A stretch of 64,000 nucleotides of DNA from Thecamonas trahens ATCC 50062 (lineage: Eukaryota > Apusozoa > Apusomonadida > Apusomonadidae), in contig NW_013657666.1 in NCBI RefSeq assembly GCF_000142905.1, positions 493,937 through 557,936 on the forward strand. The letters run 5' to 3'. Of the stretch, positions 62,807 through 64,000 are shown in pieces (position 1 is the stretch's first letter; each line of letters starts with the position of its first letter). Both the position numbers and the translations under genes were made by a program. The notes beneath the pieces are model-generated. The model was not told the origin of the DNA and made no database searches. It saw only the letters and a program-made list of their open reading frames with translations.

Positions 62807-64000
62807 CCAGCTGCAGGTTGTGCTGAGCTTGATCTGGCTTGATCTGGCTTGGCTGCGGGTGGTTGAGCGGACGGGAGAGCGAGCGGCGAGTTGCTGGCCA
62901 GTGAGCAGTCGACACGAGACGACGACACGGGCATCAGGACACAAGATCGGGCGGCAGACCAGTGTAGTCTTGTCAATTACCTCACCTTCTATCCCTTCTC
63001 CCTCGCCTTCCCTCCCTCTTCTTCGCTCTGACCAGCCCACTGGCCTCGTCGGTCCCGTCGGTCCTCTCGCCACCAGCTGTGTTGGTTGACAGGTGGGCTG
63101 GGGCAGGATGGGCAAGGCGGGGAGAAGAAGGGGAGGTGGTGGTGGGGGAAGGGACTGATAGCCATTGCCACTTGTCTCACTATTCACGGGTAGATCATAC
63201 TAATCTCGTGCTCTGCCTAGCCTGATCGGGGTTGTGCCGGCGGTGGGCGGGTTGGCTCGGGCGGCGATCGGTGGTGAGCAGCAGGCGGTCGGCAGTGATG
63301 CTGATGACGGGATGCTGTCGGCTGATGTGTGTATCGGGGCTAGTGGAGTGGGTGGATATGTTTTCAGGGGTAGTGAGTACGTGTGGTGTGCGTGTGGTGG
63401 CTATGGGTGGGGATGGTCGGGAGCGGGGGTCGGAGATGGGCCCGGGGAGGGGGGGTCAGCACCGTCGAAACGACACCAGGCCAACAAGTTGGGCCTCGGG
63501 TGGCAGAACTCGGATTCTGGAATACTGCAGCTGTGGATTGGAGACTGTACATGGGGGAAGTGTGTGTATGGAGTAGGGTAGTAGTGAAGTCAGATTGGGA
63601 ATGTCTTGCAATGAGGTTGGTGGGGGGCGTGTGCGGAGTCGGGCGGTCGAGGGCGTGCTCAACCACCTAGGCAAAACAAGCCGACGCGGAAATGAGCCGA
63701 GGAAGATGGGTGTCGATGACAGCGATATTTGTACTGGTGATAGTGTGAGGTGAGTGATGACCAGTAGTGTGGTCGCGGGTTGTGTAGCTGGCAGTGGGAA
63801 GGAGCTAGGTGGTAGTGAAGGTGGGCCGATCGGGCGAGCGGGCGGCGGCTGGCGGCTGGTGGTCGGCGAGGCAGGGGCAGCAGAGGGGGCTGGGTCGGGG
63901 ATGGGTGGTTTGAGAATGCTGTTGGTTGGTAGTGGGCAGTATGGCATGTGATGGTTGAGGGGTATGGGTGTCGAGGTCGGGAATGAGGATGAGGGTGAGA
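62807..64000. other. Region without a supportable gene
   Basis: About 1.2 kb. A short repeat CTTGATCTGG (62828-62850) is present. The rest is G/T- or C/T-skewed sequence with open frames that look like shadows (Pro/Ser or Gly/Val-rich) on both strands. Minus-strand frames at 63456-63947 and plus-strand frames at 63234-63670 have no coding-like composition or motif. A promoter for a gene beyond the window is possible. Confidence 0.4.

Noticed and set aside
63234-63950. Several frames of 100-160 residues on both strands near the right edge
   Set aside because: Composition follows strand G/T or C/A skew. No motif, no coding-like third-position pattern, and they overlap each other in antisense.

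Overview
This is nuclear DNA from a GC-rich unicellular eukaryote. The protein set is eukaryotic throughout (eIF6, CAF-1 large subunit, VPS13, STE24, WIPI/Atg18, MO25, a P5A ATPase). Genes are densely packed on both strands, mostly tens to a few hundred bases apart, and introns are rare: only two are clear. Several families here are best known from animals, beside lineage-specific giant coiled-coil and receptor-like proteins. An apusomonad such as Thecamonas is my best guess at the source. That is inference, not proof. Two runs of exactly 100 N show that this is a draft scaffold.

Layout. 0-3 kb: the 5' part of a minus-strand gene joining an MDH1B-type N-terminal domain to an aldehyde-dehydrogenase-like region, with an intron made almost entirely of stacked satellites. 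3-13.6 kb: P5A ATPase, a C2-RGG-ankyrin protein, a DENN protein with a DUF547-like tail, and eIF6 (minus). 13.6-14.9 kb: a divergent regulatory region with a gap and a five-copy AT-rich element. 14.9-22 kb: WIPI/Atg18, CAF-1 large subunit (minus) and STE24 protease, the last two divergent. 22-27 kb: a sulfatase-like protein lacking key catalytic residues, a MIT-Clp AAA+ fusion, and a 7TM protein (minus). 27.6-37 kb: a full-length VPS13. 37-48.3 kb: two giant coiled-coil genes in tandem (minus). 49-55 kb: a very large FG-GAP/beta-helix/multi-TM surface protein. 55.4-58.3 kb: a probable type II membrane SGNH esterase and a four-TM protein resembling animal PLP/M6 proteolipids. 58.3-61.6 kb: a disordered coiled-coil protein (minus) diverging from MO25. 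61.6-64 kb: mostly repeat-poor sequence with one uncertain gene.

There is no operon or single pathway. Several neighbours act on membranes: P5A ATPase and STE24 in the ER, VPS13 and WIPI in lipid transfer and autophagy, and the MIT protein by domain type. The most unusual items are the PLP/M6-like gene, the MIT-Clp fusion, the catalytically defective steroid-sulfatase-like protein, and the CAF-1 subunit with a Myb-like domain and a doubled winged helix.

Several long genes are open in two frames that join at a short homopolymer. In most cases one missing base would restore the frame, so I treat these as likely base-calling errors and annotate the genes as whole. All coordinates and translations were read by hand. 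Family assignments rest on recognised motifs, not on database searches.
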